From: Spirochaetaceae bacterium
GTDB taxonomy: Bacteria > Spirochaetota > Spirochaetia > Treponematales > Treponemataceae
Assembly: GCA_017618015.1 (NCBI GenBank)
Contig: JAFZVC010000065.1
Location: forward strand, 62,001 to 126,000
Length of the DNA stretch: 64,000 nucleotides
Reading direction: 5' to 3'
The notes beneath the pieces were generated by a model. The model ran no database searches and had not been told where the DNA came from. It worked only from the letters and a program-made list of their open reading frames with translations. Below are positions 42,027-51,243 of this stretch, one piece after another; within the stretch, counting starts at the first letter, position 1, and the number at the start of each line of letters is the position of its first letter. The position numbers and the translations under genes were made by a program.

Positions 42027-43076
42027 TTACTTTGTCTTTACGCGGTCATCGTTAGCGATAACCTCGAAGAACTCTGCGTAATACTTAGGTCCGTTAACCT
42101 TAGCATCGTCGAAGTCGTAAACAATTGTCTCAATCTTATCAAGACCAGCGTTAACAGCAGCCTCAACAGGCTTTGCGTTGTCGATTACGAGGAACTGGTA
42201 TGAACCGTTGTCCTGAGCGAGGTTTACGCAGTCTGGTGAAAGAGCGAATTCGATGAACTTCTTTGCGTTGTCAAGGTTCTTGCAGCCCTTGAAGATAGCT
42301 GTTGCACCAATCTCGTATGATGTTCCAGAAGCAGGAGCGCACATACCGAGGTTGTCATAACCATTGTCTACGATCTGGTATACTACGTCATGAAGGAATC
42401 CAACACCAATTACGATTTCGCCTGTTGGAACAAGCTTTGAAGGACCTGAACCAGATTTTGTGTACTGACAGATGTTCTTATCAACAGCCTTGAAGTACTC
42501 CATAGCAGCAGCTTCACCCTTCATCTGAACCATTGTGTTAACGATGAGCTTTCCTGTTCCAGCTGTGTTCGGGTTAGAGAAAGATACAAGACCTTTGTAC
42601 TCAGGTTTTGCAAGGTCGTCCCAGTCCTTCGGTGGCTGGAGTCCAAGGCGAGCAAGCTCTTCTTTGTTCCAGAAGAAGCCAAGGATACCACGGTAGATAC
42701 CGTACCAGTTGTTGTCAACATCTTTGAACTGCTTTCCTACAAGGTGAGAAGCATTCTTTGCTTCATAAGGAAGGAGAAGGCCTTTTCCAGCTGCTTCGTT
42801 GTACGGGTCTGTTGTACCGCCGAACCATACGTCAGCAGAAGGTTTTCCGTTCTCTTCTTCAATCTTTGTAAGAACTTCACCTGTTGAAAGACGCTGATAT
42901 GTCGTCTTAATACCTGTCTGCTTCTCGAACTGAGCGCAAACTGCAGAAAGATATTCTTCCTCACATGAGCCGTAAACAACGAGTTCGCCGGCATCCTTTA
43001 CTGTTTCTTTTTTGCCACCTGCAAAAACTGAACATACGATGAGCAGGCAGAGCAGAACGCTTAAAAGTTTCTTCAT
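42027..43076 (-). CDS. periplasmic substrate-binding protein, AfuA/FbpA superfamily
   Basis: A 349-residue exported protein (signal MKKLLSVLLCLLIVCSVFAGG; no lipobox Cys at the cleavage site). 'LVVYGSCEEEYLSAV', 'ADVWFGGTTDPY' and 'SGSGPSKLVPTGEIVIGVGFLHDV' place it in the SBP family that contains ferric, hexose-phosphate and phosphonate binders. True FbpA proteins have adjacent Tyr-Tyr iron ligands after 'G..A.GL.N'; here the place reads IGVGFLHDV, with no Tyr pair, so iron binding is unlikely. An organic phosphate or similar anion is favoured. AGGAGG lies before the ATG at 43076; longer in-frame readings cross the promoter. Confidence 0.93.
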   Translation of the reverse strand: MKKLLSVLLCLLIVCSVFAGGKKETVKDAGELVVYGSCEEEYLSAVCAQFEKQTGIKTTYQRLSTGEVLTKIEEENGKPSADVWFGGTTDPYNEAAGKGLLLPYEAKNASHLVGKQFKDVDNNWYGIYRGILGFFWNKEELARLGLQPPKDWDDLAKPEYKGLVSFSNPNTAGTGKLIVNTMVQMKGEAAAMEYFKAVDKNICQYTKSGSGPSKLVPTGEIVIGVGFLHDVVYQIVDNGYDNLGMCAPASGTSYEIGATAIFKGCKNLDNAKKFIEFALSPDCVNLAQDNGSYQFLVIDNAKPVEAAVNAGLDKIETIVYDFDDAKVNGPKYYAEFFEVIANDDRVKTK

Positions 43077-43144
43077 TTTAGTTCCTCCTGATTTTTCAGA
43101 AACGCACAATAGCGTTTCCTGCCCGTTTTCGGGCTGATAATAGA

Positions 43145-43173
43145 AGTATAAAACGTGAATTTCCTGCCCGCAA
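43145..43173 (-). promoter_or_regulatory. promoter of the importer operon
   Basis: TTGCGG (43173-43168), 17-base spacer, TATACT (43150-43145). The leader has two small hairpins, GCCCG/CGGGC (43122-43135) and GAAACGC/GCGTTTC (43098-43117). Confidence 0.75.
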
Positions 43174-43257
43174 TGGATGATTTCTGGCAAAATATCCCAA
43201 AAACTGAACAAAAGGAAGAGAGGGAGAGAAAGTTATGGGCGTACCCGCGCCGGCTTA

Positions 43258-43376
43258 ATTGCCGTCGCGGTCGGGCTTTGCGGGGCTCCGGCATTCGCCT
43301 ACGACCACGCTAACGCGTGTTTGCGCTTCGCAGTCAGGTCGTCGACCATCCTGCTCGCGCACCCCTACAATCCCTT
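43258..43376. repeat. family 2 mosaic repeat, copy 2
   Basis: Reversed relative to copy 1: GCCGTCGCGGTCGGGCTTTG, GGGGCTCC, CGCTAACGCG, GCGCTTCGC and CCCCTACAATCCC occur in the same order as in the other copies. Confidence 0.7.
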
Positions 43377-43389
43377 ACGCAGATGCTTG

Positions 43390-44181
43390 TTATTTCTTCA
43401 GGACTGCACCAGCCCCTTTAACAAACTCCGTCGGGGAGACGGACGTATATTCTTTGAAGACGCGGTGAAACTGCTTGTACTCCGAAAATCCAGTCATGTC
43501 CGCGACCTCGTAAACGCGGTACTCTTTTGTGGAAAGCAGCTCGACCGCCTTTTGAATACGGTATCCGTTCAAAAAATCGAGGAACGTTTTTCCGCACTCG
43601 GTCTTAAACACCCTGCTCAGATAACTGCTGCTTATGTTAAGCTCCGACGCGATGCTTTCTATACTCAGATGGTCTTTCCAGTCCGTCTCTATGCGCTGCA
43701 AGGCGTATTTTACGTGCGGATTATCAACCTGCATGTTCCGCAGCGTCACCGATTCGCCATCCGCACCGGCAGACACAAGTTCCGCCGCCTGCCTGCTCCG
43801 CTTCTCCGCGTCTATCCGAACCGCCGCTTTTTCCATGAGCTCGGCAAGTTTTTCATCGCTCACCGGCTTGAGCAAATAATCGAACACTTTAAGCGATATA
43901 GAGCGGCGGGCATAATCAAAGTCAGAATAGCTCGTAAGAACGACGGGCAGAAACTCCAAGCCCTCATTCTGCGCTGTCTCTATCATCGTAAGACCGTCCA
44001 TCACAGGCATTTTTATGTCTGTGATAACGAGGTCGGGCTTGTGCTGTTTTATCGCTTCCAAGCCTTCCTGCCCGTTAGCGCAGGCGGCAACAACGACAGC
44101 ATCCATCGAAAGCCAGTCGACGGTACAGAGCAAACCTTTGCGAATTATATCTTCATCTTCAACGATTATTACTTTCGTCAC
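43390..44181 (-). CDS. AraC-type response regulator (YesN/HptR type)
   Basis: A 263-residue two-component regulator. The receiver domain (1-120) has the acidic pair in VEDED, the phospho-acceptor Asp in LVITDIKMPVMDG and Lys in YLLKPVSDEK. The AraC DNA-binding domain is at 160-260 (SIASELNISSSYLSRVFKTECG, YEVADMTGFSEYKQFHRVFKEY). It starts with GTG at 44181 after GGGGGG, inside the kinase gene (23-base overlap). It most likely activates the importer operon that begins 300 bases downstream. Confidence 0.96.
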   Translation of the reverse strand: MTKVIIVEDEDIIRKGLLCTVDWLSMDAVVVAACANGQEGLEAIKQHKPDLVITDIKMPVMDGLTMIETAQNEGLEFLPVVLTSYSDFDYARRSISLKVFDYLLKPVSDEKLAELMEKAAVRIDAEKRSRQAAELVSAGADGESVTLRNMQVDNPHVKYALQRIETDWKDHLSIESIASELNISSSYLSRVFKTECGKTFLDFLNGYRIQKAVELLSTKEYRVYEVADMTGFSEYKQFHRVFKEYTSVSPTEFVKGAGAVLKK

Positions 44182-46015
44182 GTCTTCCCCCCTTTGATGC
44201 AGTGCGATAAGGCAGCCTTATGCGCACGACCGTTCCCTTGCCTTGTCCGCTTTCAACAGAAAGTCCGTATTTTTCGCCGTAAAGAAGCTTGATGCGTCGC
44301 TGCACATTAAAAAGCCCGATATGGTTCGTCGCGTTTTCCGGCGTTGAAAGCAGCGACTGCACTTGTTTCAGCGTTTCCTCATCCATGCCGCTACCTGTGT
44401 CAGAAATCGTCAGCAAAAGCTGGCTTTCACCCGCGCTGGAATATTGCGCACCGGATGATGCTGCTTTTTCCGCACGTACCGATATCCGCATGGACGGAAC
44501 GCCCTCAAATCCGTATTTAACAGCGTTTTCTATAACAGGCTGCACAATCAGTTTTGGGATTACGGCATCCATGCAGTCATCGGAAACGACTATATCAAAG
44601 CTGAACTTGCTGCCGAACCGCGTTTCAAGAATCGCCAAGTAATTTTCTATATACTTAAGGTCTTCAGCAAGCTCAACGTAAGAGTTTTCCGAGTTAAGGC
44701 TGTAGCGCAGAAGCTCCGAAAGGCTCACAACAGTCCGCACAGCACCGTCTGGATCAAGTTTTACTAGATAGCGGACAGTCGCCAGAGTGTTATACAGAAA
44801 ATGCGGATTGAACTGCATTTCAAGCTGCTTCAGTTCCGATATGTACTTTGCCTTCGTCTCTTTTTCGTTCTCGGCGATAAGACGCTTTATATCATCGAGC
44901 ATCTTGTTGTACGCCTCGCCAATCGTCTGAAACTCAACGTTTCCACGGATATCAACGCGGTTCTCCAATATACCGTCCTCAACATCGTGGAATGCCACAA
45001 CAAGCTCGTCTATGGTACGCGTCTTATCTGCCGCAATTTTGCCACCACTGACGAACATCGCGACGGACAGCACAACAAGCAGGATAACTGCGAGCAGAAC
45101 GAGCGTTATCACGGCTTTTTTCATCTGCGAAACGTCGATTATCGTGTAAACGGAAAGCGATCCGCCGCAGATGTCGCTTCTGTATACGGCATCGTAGCCT
45201 GTTATCGATATAGCTCCATTTTCTGTCCTGTAGTCGGATGAAAGCCTGTTCATGTCGTCAAGATAATAGCGATTTGTCGTGACAAAAACATTCCTGAAAG
45301 AGTCTGTTATGACGTATGGCGAGCTTATTGACCGCAGCGCGTCCTGAACGTTCTTACCGGTCATCGCGAAGATAAGATACCCGGAGTTTTGCTCGCCAGA
45401 GCCGCCAACGACCGCGCTTCCTATAATTATCTCGTCGAGCGCGCTAGCGGAATATTCGTGCGATATTTCCAGAACGGCATTTCCAGGATTCTGCGCCATT
45501 CTCTGAAGCGGTCCCCACTCTATCTCTTTTTGATATGATGGGATACGGAACGTCTGCGATGAATCGCCCTGTAAAAGAACTGCAAAATCATTGTCTACGA
45601 CGGCAAAATTCGCGGCGATGCTCTGCTTTCTGACAAACTCTTTTAGTGTGGAATATGCCTCCGAAACAAGATTTTTATCAGTTTTCATGCGGTTTATATC
45701 AGGCCCGGTCGCCGCTTCTTCAACACCAGTTGCACCCATCGTCCCTGGAGTGTTGCTTCTGCCCGAAAGCTCCGCGGCTTTTTCCATATAGTTTTCGACA
45801 GCTTCTTCCAAAACGGCGCATATCGTGTTGCAATCACCTTCTGCCTTGCGGTTAATGCTGACCGACCAGATAATTCCAGCGCATAGTGTTATAAGAACAA
45901 AAAGTGCCGCGACCGGGATAAACGCATACGATATAAATGCCGTGCGGATTTCGTCACGGAAGTGAAGAGGCTTTTTGGATTTGCGTGAAGTTTGCGAATC
46001 TCTCGGCTTTTTCAT
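44159..46015 (-). CDS. YesM/HptS-type sensor histidine kinase
   Basis: A 618-residue membrane kinase. Membrane helices are at about 25-50 and 300-325 with an extracytoplasmic sensor domain between. A HAMP domain follows, then the His_kinase domain (PF06580) with the phospho-His in QFNPHFLYNTLATVRYL and an HATPase_c domain (VIENAVKYGFEG, DTGSGMD). The start at 46015 shares ATGA with the stop of the binding-protein gene, so receptor and kinase are translationally coupled; this suggests they act as one complex, as HptA and HptS do in staphylococci. Confidence 0.95.
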   Translation of the reverse strand: MKKPRDSQTSRKSKKPLHFRDEIRTAFISYAFIPVAALFVLITLCAGIIWSVSINRKAEGDCNTICAVLEEAVENYMEKAAELSGRSNTPGTMGATGVEEAATGPDINRMKTDKNLVSEAYSTLKEFVRKQSIAANFAVVDNDFAVLLQGDSSQTFRIPSYQKEIEWGPLQRMAQNPGNAVLEISHEYSASALDEIIIGSAVVGGSGEQNSGYLIFAMTGKNVQDALRSISSPYVITDSFRNVFVTTNRYYLDDMNRLSSDYRTENGAISITGYDAVYRSDICGGSLSVYTIIDVSQMKKAVITLVLLAVILLVVLSVAMFVSGGKIAADKTRTIDELVVAFHDVEDGILENRVDIRGNVEFQTIGEAYNKMLDDIKRLIAENEKETKAKYISELKQLEMQFNPHFLYNTLATVRYLVKLDPDGAVRTVVSLSELLRYSLNSENSYVELAEDLKYIENYLAILETRFGSKFSFDIVVSDDCMDAVIPKLIVQPVIENAVKYGFEGVPSMRISVRAEKAASSGAQYSSAGESQLLLTISDTGSGMDEETLKQVQSLLSTPENATNHIGLFNVQRRIKLLYGEKYGLSVESGQGKGTVVRIRLPYRTASKGGRRDESNNR

Positions 46016-47061
46016 TGAAGCGAATTCCATATCTCCGTGAATTTAGAAAGCCATTCTTCCTTAAGGTCACCGGCAGTCCTGTAATCAACATGAATCTCGT
46101 TAATTTTTTCCTTTGAAACGAGATACGGCTTTATCCCGACATCAACTCTTACGGATCGGCGGTTCAAAACCTTCGCGATATATGTCTGTGCGTTCTTGCC
46201 CGTCATATAATCGACGAACTGCTTCGCCTGTTCCAAGTGCGGCGTACCTTTTACGATATACACGCCGTCCGGCGTAAACACAACGCCCTCGCTCATGTAA
46301 ACAAGCGATATATTGTCGTCTGTTTCAGCATAATTCGCGCCGCCTTCCTCGAAAGTAAGCCCGACAACAAAAGTGCCGTCAGAAACGCCCTCGTACACCT
46401 TTTTTGAGCCGGAAAGCAGCGTACCGTCAAGGTTCTCGCACAATCGCCGCACGTATTCCCAGCCTTTTTCCTCGTCACCGCCGCCCGTCGCGTACACCAT
46501 GTTAAGAAGATGCTCCCACGACGATGAAGACAAGTTCGGGTCGGCGAATGCTATACGGCCTTTCAGCTCCGGGCGGAGCAGATCGTAATAGCCTGAAATC
46601 TCCATATTTCCGGCAAGGTTCTTGTTCACCATGAAAATGCTCGGCACATCGGAAAACCGGGTGAAAACGCCTTCAGTGTTTTTGTACGCGCTCTGGAAAA
46701 ACTCCTCGTTCGGCGACGTGTACGGCTCGAAAAGTTTTTCTGCCGATGCGACGGAAGAAAGAGAGCCTCCCCACATCACGTCACACGGCGGCGAGTCCTG
46801 GTCAAGCGCGAGTTTGCTGAGTATCTCGCCGGTGCCTTTCTGAATCGCCTCTACATGGATACCAGTATCGTTCTCGAAGTTGCGGACAAGCTCCGTTATG
46901 AACTCGACAGGATGCGGGCTATACACCACGAGAGAAGTCGCCTGTTCGGATTTTTTGCTGCAACCGGCGATCGAAACGCAAACAAGCGCGACAAGCATGG
47001 CGGATATAAAAAGCGAAACCGGGAAAAAACGGGTTCGCGCAAAACTGTTGTTTATTTTCAT
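46012..47061 (-). CDS. sensor-type periplasmic binding lipoprotein (HptA/AfuA superfamily)
   Basis: A 349-residue lipoprotein (lipobox SIAGC near residue 33) of the same superfamily as the importer's binding protein: LVVYSPHPVEFITELVRNF, PCDVMWGGSLSSV, GVSDGTFVVGLTFEEG. Its gene lies directly before a histidine kinase and not before a permease, so I read it as the ligand receptor of a three-component sensor. No Tyr pair for iron is seen. There is no Shine-Dalgarno sequence; the -10 box ends 7 bases before the ATG. Longer in-frame readings would run through the promoter and into the divergent gene. Confidence 0.9.
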   Translation of the reverse strand: MKINNSFARTRFFPVSLFISAMLVALVCVSIAGCSKKSEQATSLVVYSPHPVEFITELVRNFENDTGIHVEAIQKGTGEILSKLALDQDSPPCDVMWGGSLSSVASAEKLFEPYTSPNEEFFQSAYKNTEGVFTRFSDVPSIFMVNKNLAGNMEISGYYDLLRPELKGRIAFADPNLSSSSWEHLLNMVYATGGGDEEKGWEYVRRLCENLDGTLLSGSKKVYEGVSDGTFVVGLTFEEGGANYAETDDNISLVYMSEGVVFTPDGVYIVKGTPHLEQAKQFVDYMTGKNAQTYIAKVLNRRSVRVDVGIKPYLVSKEKINEIHVDYRTAGDLKEEWLSKFTEIWNSLQ

Positions 47062-47068
47062 AACGACA

Positions 47069-47096
47069 AGTATATCGCAAATTCTGAATAGTGCAA
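47069..47096 (-). promoter_or_regulatory. promoter of receptor-kinase-regulator operon
   Basis: TTGCAC (47096-47091), 16-base spacer, TATACT (47074-47069), then 7 bases to the ATG. Confidence 0.75.
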
Positions 47097-47107
47097 TGCA
47101 TTCAGAC

Positions 47108-47137
47108 TTGTTGATATGCACAACATTCCAGTATAAT
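47108..47137 (+). promoter_or_regulatory. promoter of first tandem barrel gene
   Basis: TATAAT (47132-47137) with TTGTTG at 18 or TTGATA at 15 bases upstream. The ATG at 47144 is exactly where transcription should begin. Confidence 0.7.
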
Positions 47138-47143
47138 GGGCGC

Positions 47144-48871
47144 ATGGACATAAAAAAAACGTTAGCAGTCTTATTTTTCGCTTCTGTTCTTGCGTTGGCA
47201 TCCGCGCAAACAGCGCAAAAATTGCAAGTTATCAACGACTCTCAGCTTATTCCGGCGGGGCATCAGATTTACGATGATTTTTACGAGCTTTGTACCGAAT
47301 CGGGCATTGCGACGCTTGCCGATGTTGCGCCTGTTTCTGTTGCCGAACTGAAATTCTATTTAAAAGCCGTCGATACGGACAAACTTTCCGAAACTGGGAT
47401 TGCGCTTTACAAACAGGTTTACAATTTTCTTTATCCATATGATGACGAGAACGCACCGGACGGACTCCGCTTTAATGCCGACCTTACAGTAAATCCGGAA
47501 CTATATTGGAAATCGAACGACAACACTGACTGGAGCTTTTTCAAGTATCTTGAGGATTACCCCCTAAAGCTGCCTGTATACTTGGGCTTTTCTGACTATC
47601 TGTGCATGGAAGGCGACCTTTTCTTTGGCAAACACATAATGCAGGCTGCATTACCGACAAGCTTCACTAATATTCCGTGCAGTCTTGCTGACATCGACTT
47701 CCTTTTTCCAAACTACGCGAACGTCAGCGGCGGCGCGTCTTTTGAGTCGTGGGGCTTTAATATCCAGATGGGAAGATCTGACCTGACAATCGGGAAAACG
47801 CTCACAGGAAGCCTTATCTATAACACGACGTTCGAGACGAACGCTTATTTAACGGCAAGCTTGTGGGCAAATAATTTCAAGGGAACTTTCACATTCGCGC
47901 AAGTTGATTTTAAGCGTTACATCAATATGCATCACCTTCAGATGAACATTCTGCCGAACCTTAAACTTGGCATTCTTGAAGGTCAGCTCATTTACGGTGA
48001 CCCGGAACTTCGGTTTTTCAACCCGCTGATGATTCTTCACAACTTTTATCCGTCGGACGATCTGATTTATTTCCTTGATGATATGGACAGCTTCTACGAC
48101 GTGAATTACTGCGCGTATCTTGGTCTTATAGCGGATTACGTGCCAGTAAAAAACGTGCGGCTCTACTTTTTGTTCGCTATGAACGAAATGCAGCTTCCGA
48201 GCGAACTTGACAGCCAATACGGAAGGCTTTTGCCGGATTCGTTCGGTATCCAAGCGGGAGCCGATGCGTTTTTTGAGGCACCGGGCGGTGGAAAATGGAA
48301 ACTCAACGCCGAAGGCGTATACACAACGCCGTTTATGTACATAAAGCAAGATCCGCGATGGTCGATGATTCGCCAGAGATACGACAGAATATGGTCTGTC
48401 CGCACAGGCAACAAAACAGTGGACAGCTGGATTGGAACACCGTTCGGTCCGGACTGTATCGCTGCCGACATCAAACTTACATACGAAATGGGCGATAAAT
48501 GGGATTGCGGCTTTGAATATCTTATGAAGATGAAAGGCGAGATGGATTTTTCCGTTCTTGAAGCCCCGCAAGTTGAAGGCCAGGGAGATTACGCGGGCAA
48601 AACTTTCTGCAACTACTATCCGTCCGTGCGTCATTATTACACTGCGACTGGATCACTTGAAGATAACGAAAGGCTTGCGCGCTCACACTGGCTTACAGGC
48701 ATAATCGAGACAACGCACAGAGTATCGTTCACGGGCTCGTATATGTTCGGAAACGGGATAAAGCTTTCGGGAAAAACGTCATACGTGTTCGTCCTGAACA
48801 GTGATCATATAAGCGGAAACTTCCAGCACGGCATCGAGTTTGCATTGTCCGCATCATACGCAATTTTCTAA
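47144..48871 (+). CDS. outer-membrane barrel protein, tandem paralogue 1
   Basis: A 575-residue exported protein, possibly of the Wzi-like capsule assembly barrel type. The signal peptide ends ALASA-QTA. A helical N-terminal part ('IYDDFYELCTESGIATLADVAPVSVAELKFYLK') precedes a long series of barrel strands and the last residues are YAIF, an outer-membrane C-terminal signal. 'LTIGKTLTGSLIYN', 'RFFNPLMILHNFYP' and 'SWIGTPFGPDC' are shared with the following gene. It starts with the ATG at 47144, without a ribosome site. The upstream open frame to 46880 lies over the divergent gene and is not used. Confidence 0.85.
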   Translation: MDIKKTLAVLFFASVLALASAQTAQKLQVINDSQLIPAGHQIYDDFYELCTESGIATLADVAPVSVAELKFYLKAVDTDKLSETGIALYKQVYNFLYPYDDENAPDGLRFNADLTVNPELYWKSNDNTDWSFFKYLEDYPLKLPVYLGFSDYLCMEGDLFFGKHIMQAALPTSFTNIPCSLADIDFLFPNYANVSGGASFESWGFNIQMGRSDLTIGKTLTGSLIYNTTFETNAYLTASLWANNFKGTFTFAQVDFKRYINMHHLQMNILPNLKLGILEGQLIYGDPELRFFNPLMILHNFYPSDDLIYFLDDMDSFYDVNYCAYLGLIADYVPVKNVRLYFLFAMNEMQLPSELDSQYGRLLPDSFGIQAGADAFFEAPGGGKWKLNAEGVYTTPFMYIKQDPRWSMIRQRYDRIWSVRTGNKTVDSWIGTPFGPDCIAADIKLTYEMGDKWDCGFEYLMKMKGEMDFSVLEAPQVEGQGDYAGKTFCNYYPSVRHYYTATGSLEDNERLARSHWLTGIIETTHRVSFTGSYMFGNGIKLSGKTSYVFVLNSDHISGNFQHGIEFALSASYAIF

Positions 48872-48882
48872 GGAGATGCGAT

Positions 48883-50673
48883 ATGAAACATTCAGTTTGC
48901 GCAAAATCATCACATTTTGCGATTATTCGCTTCCGCGCGATATTCGCCATTTTAGCCCTGCTCGTGTTTATGCCGGCTTTCAACGGCACGCCCCTCTACC
49001 CCGCCGCGCTTAACGATACACAAGTTATAAAAAGCGACCACTGGGTTTACGATGCGGTTTACTCTCTTTTCACCCGCTCCGGGCAAACTTGCCCCGCCAG
49101 CTCGTTCCCTATTACCGTCGGCGAGCTTAAATTCCTTTTGAAGCAAGTTGACTCATCATCATTCGATAACGTCACAAATCATCTTTACAACGAAGTCTAT
49201 TCGTTCTTGTACGACGATGAAGATCTTATCCACCGCTTTTTCAGCGATGAATCCACAAGTGACGCAACGGACACTGACAGCTTCGTTTTCAGCGTCGCAC
49301 CCAGGCTCACGCCAGAAGCATACGTAAAGTCAAACGATGACGTAAGCTGGTTTTTCGCCCGCCAAGACCCGTACCTTAAAGACAACTTCGCGACGCTGCC
49401 GGTCCGGCTGGGCTTCGGAAACTTCATAACGCTCGAAACCGATATCTTCTACGGGAAAAACCGCGCGGAGGCACGGCTTCCTGAAAACTGGACAAACCTT
49501 CCGCTCAACGGACGCTTCGATTACCTTTATCCGCGCTTTGCATACGGCAGCGCAGGCATTTTCCACGAAAACTGGGGCGCGAGCTTCCACATTGCGAACG
49601 AAGGGCTCACAATCGGAAAAACGCTTACAGGAAGCATTATCTATAACAGGACGTTCGAAACCGCATCTTACGCCGAGCTAAACTTGTACTCAAACTGGGG
49701 CTCGTATGCGCTCGATGTCGCCCAAGTTGACTACAACCGTTTTATGTATTTGCATCATCTGGAAATACGTCCGTTCAATCAACTTAAGATCGCGCTCGTC
49801 GAAGGCGGGCTCGTCAACGGCCCTATGGAGATGAAATACCTCAATCCGCTTATGATAGTCCACAGCTGGTACCCAAATCAGGATTACCAAGAGACAGAAG
49901 CCCCAGGCTCAAACGGAGGCGACCACAAATACTGCGCGTATCTTGGTGTTATGCTCGATTATGTTCCGTGTAGAAACCTACGCATATACGCGCTCTGGGC
50001 GCAGAACGAACTCCAAGCTTTTGGAGAGCTTGACTCCACATACGGACAACTTTTACCGGACAGCTTCGGTCTTCAAGTTGGTGCGGAAACTTTCTTTTCC
50101 GGCGGAGGCAGCAGGCTTTGGAAAATTAACCTCGAATCCGTATATACATTGCCATTTCTCTATATAAAACACAGCGCACAAAGCTCTCTCTACCGTGCAC
50201 GAAAGGATGATCACGTTCCCGGTGGCGCGATAAATTCATGGATAGGAACCCCTTTCGGACCAGACTGTCTTGCGATCCAAACTGGCGTAACTTGTAGCCA
50301 GACAGGAGTTTGGTCAGCCGGATTAAACTATCTGCTTACAATACACGGAGAAAACGGATTCGGAACTTTCACGGATTCCAGATGGGCTTATGAAGTGGAT
50401 GGCGTAACATACTACGCTTATTACCCTGTCGTAAAAGACACGCGACACCTCGCCACAACTGAAGAATGCATCGCCGAAGCCCGTAACCACTGGCTTTCAG
50501 GCTTGCTTGAATACAGAAATGACATCGTCCTGAACGGCTCGTACACGCTGAACAAATACTGCTCTTTTGACGCACAGTTTGTATACACGTTCGTTTTCAA
50601 CAGCGGTCACACGCAGGATAATTTTCAGCAGGGTGTAGAATTAGCAATTTCCGCGACATTCAAGTATTTTTAG
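48883..50673 (+). CDS. outer-membrane barrel protein, tandem paralogue 2
   Basis: A 596-residue paralogue of the previous product. The same landmarks occur ('LTIGKTLTGSIIYNRTFET', 'YLNPLMIVHSWYP', 'NSWIGTPFGPDCLA') and it ends FKYF. The signal sequence is long (membrane core near residues 20-37, cleavage perhaps after YPAA). GGAGA lies 7 bases before the ATG, and the gap from the first copy is 11 bases, so they form one operon. The last 33 bases overlap the end of the convergent phosphoesterase gene. Function unknown; both could be surface glycan-related barrels. Confidence 0.85.
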   Translation: MKHSVCAKSSHFAIIRFRAIFAILALLVFMPAFNGTPLYPAALNDTQVIKSDHWVYDAVYSLFTRSGQTCPASSFPITVGELKFLLKQVDSSSFDNVTNHLYNEVYSFLYDDEDLIHRFFSDESTSDATDTDSFVFSVAPRLTPEAYVKSNDDVSWFFARQDPYLKDNFATLPVRLGFGNFITLETDIFYGKNRAEARLPENWTNLPLNGRFDYLYPRFAYGSAGIFHENWGASFHIANEGLTIGKTLTGSIIYNRTFETASYAELNLYSNWGSYALDVAQVDYNRFMYLHHLEIRPFNQLKIALVEGGLVNGPMEMKYLNPLMIVHSWYPNQDYQETEAPGSNGGDHKYCAYLGVMLDYVPCRNLRIYALWAQNELQAFGELDSTYGQLLPDSFGLQVGAETFFSGGGSRLWKINLESVYTLPFLYIKHSAQSSLYRARKDDHVPGGAINSWIGTPFGPDCLAIQTGVTCSQTGVWSAGLNYLLTIHGENGFGTFTDSRWAYEVDGVTYYAYYPVVKDTRHLATTEECIAEARNHWLSGLLEYRNDIVLNGSYTLNKYCSFDAQFVYTFVFNSGHTQDNFQQGVELAISATFKYF

Positions 50674-51237
50674 CACTTTTCCATCAAGCGTACAAAGCTT
50701 TATCTCCATGCCGTGCGCGGCAACTGCGATGACAGCGTAGCCGGGCTCGGAGCCGCCTTTCGGAATCGAGATTGAACCCGGATTCAGCGCGATATACTCC
50801 GCATCAAGCGGCAACCGCTCCAAAACAGGCACATGCGTATGTCCGGAAACAATGACCGTTCCCGCCGGATTAAGCCGCGCTGCCTCTTCCGCTGTCATAA
50901 GATGCCCGTGATGCACGAAAATGCGCTGAACCGCGCCGTTTTCCGAGCCCGGTACAAGAATCGTCGTATACGGAGCAAGCACCGGAAACTCCAGCATCAT
51001 CTGGTCAACTTCGCTGTCGCAGTTGCCGCGCACCCCCGTAATCAAATGCTTCATATCGTTCAAGGCTTTTGCAAGCCCTTTCGTATCGTATCCCGCCGGA
51101 ATATCATTTCTTGGTCCATGGTTCAGATAATCGCCGCATATCAGCAGATGATCTGCGTTCTCACGCTGAAAAGCATCCATCGCCGCCCGGAAAGAAGAAA
51201 GGCTTCCGTGTATATCAGAAATAACAAAAATTTTCAT
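50641..51237 (-). CDS. yfcE: YfcE/MJ0936-type metallophosphoesterase
   Basis: A 198-residue phosphodiesterase with all calcineurin-like metal motifs: DIHG (residues 7-10), GDYLNHGPRN, GNCDSE, HHGH and GHTHVP. The family splits simple phosphodiesters in the cytoplasm. The E. coli YfcE protein is close in size. No Shine-Dalgarno sequence; an extended -10 (TGATAAAAT) lies 6 bases before the ATG, within a perfect palindrome shared with the divergent gene. Its 3' end overlaps the barrel gene by 33 bases. Confidence 0.93.
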   Translation of the reverse strand: MKIFVISDIHGSLSSFRAAMDAFQRENADHLLICGDYLNHGPRNDIPAGYDTKGLAKALNDMKHLITGVRGNCDSEVDQMMLEFPVLAPYTTILVPGSENGAVQRIFVHHGHLMTAEEAARLNPAGTVIVSGHTHVPVLERLPLDAEYIALNPGSISIPKGGSEPGYAVIAVAAHGMEIKLCTLDGKVLKILECRGNC

Positions 51238-51243
51238 GACTTT

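Noticed and set aside
39012-43076. Ferric iron uptake operon
   Set aside because: The family name fits, but the Tyr pair for iron is absent and the neighbouring sensor genes match sugar-phosphate systems. Described as an AfuABC-like importer instead.
47849-48634. 261-codon minus-strand frame
   Set aside because: Antisense shadow of the first barrel gene; no domain and no ribosome site.
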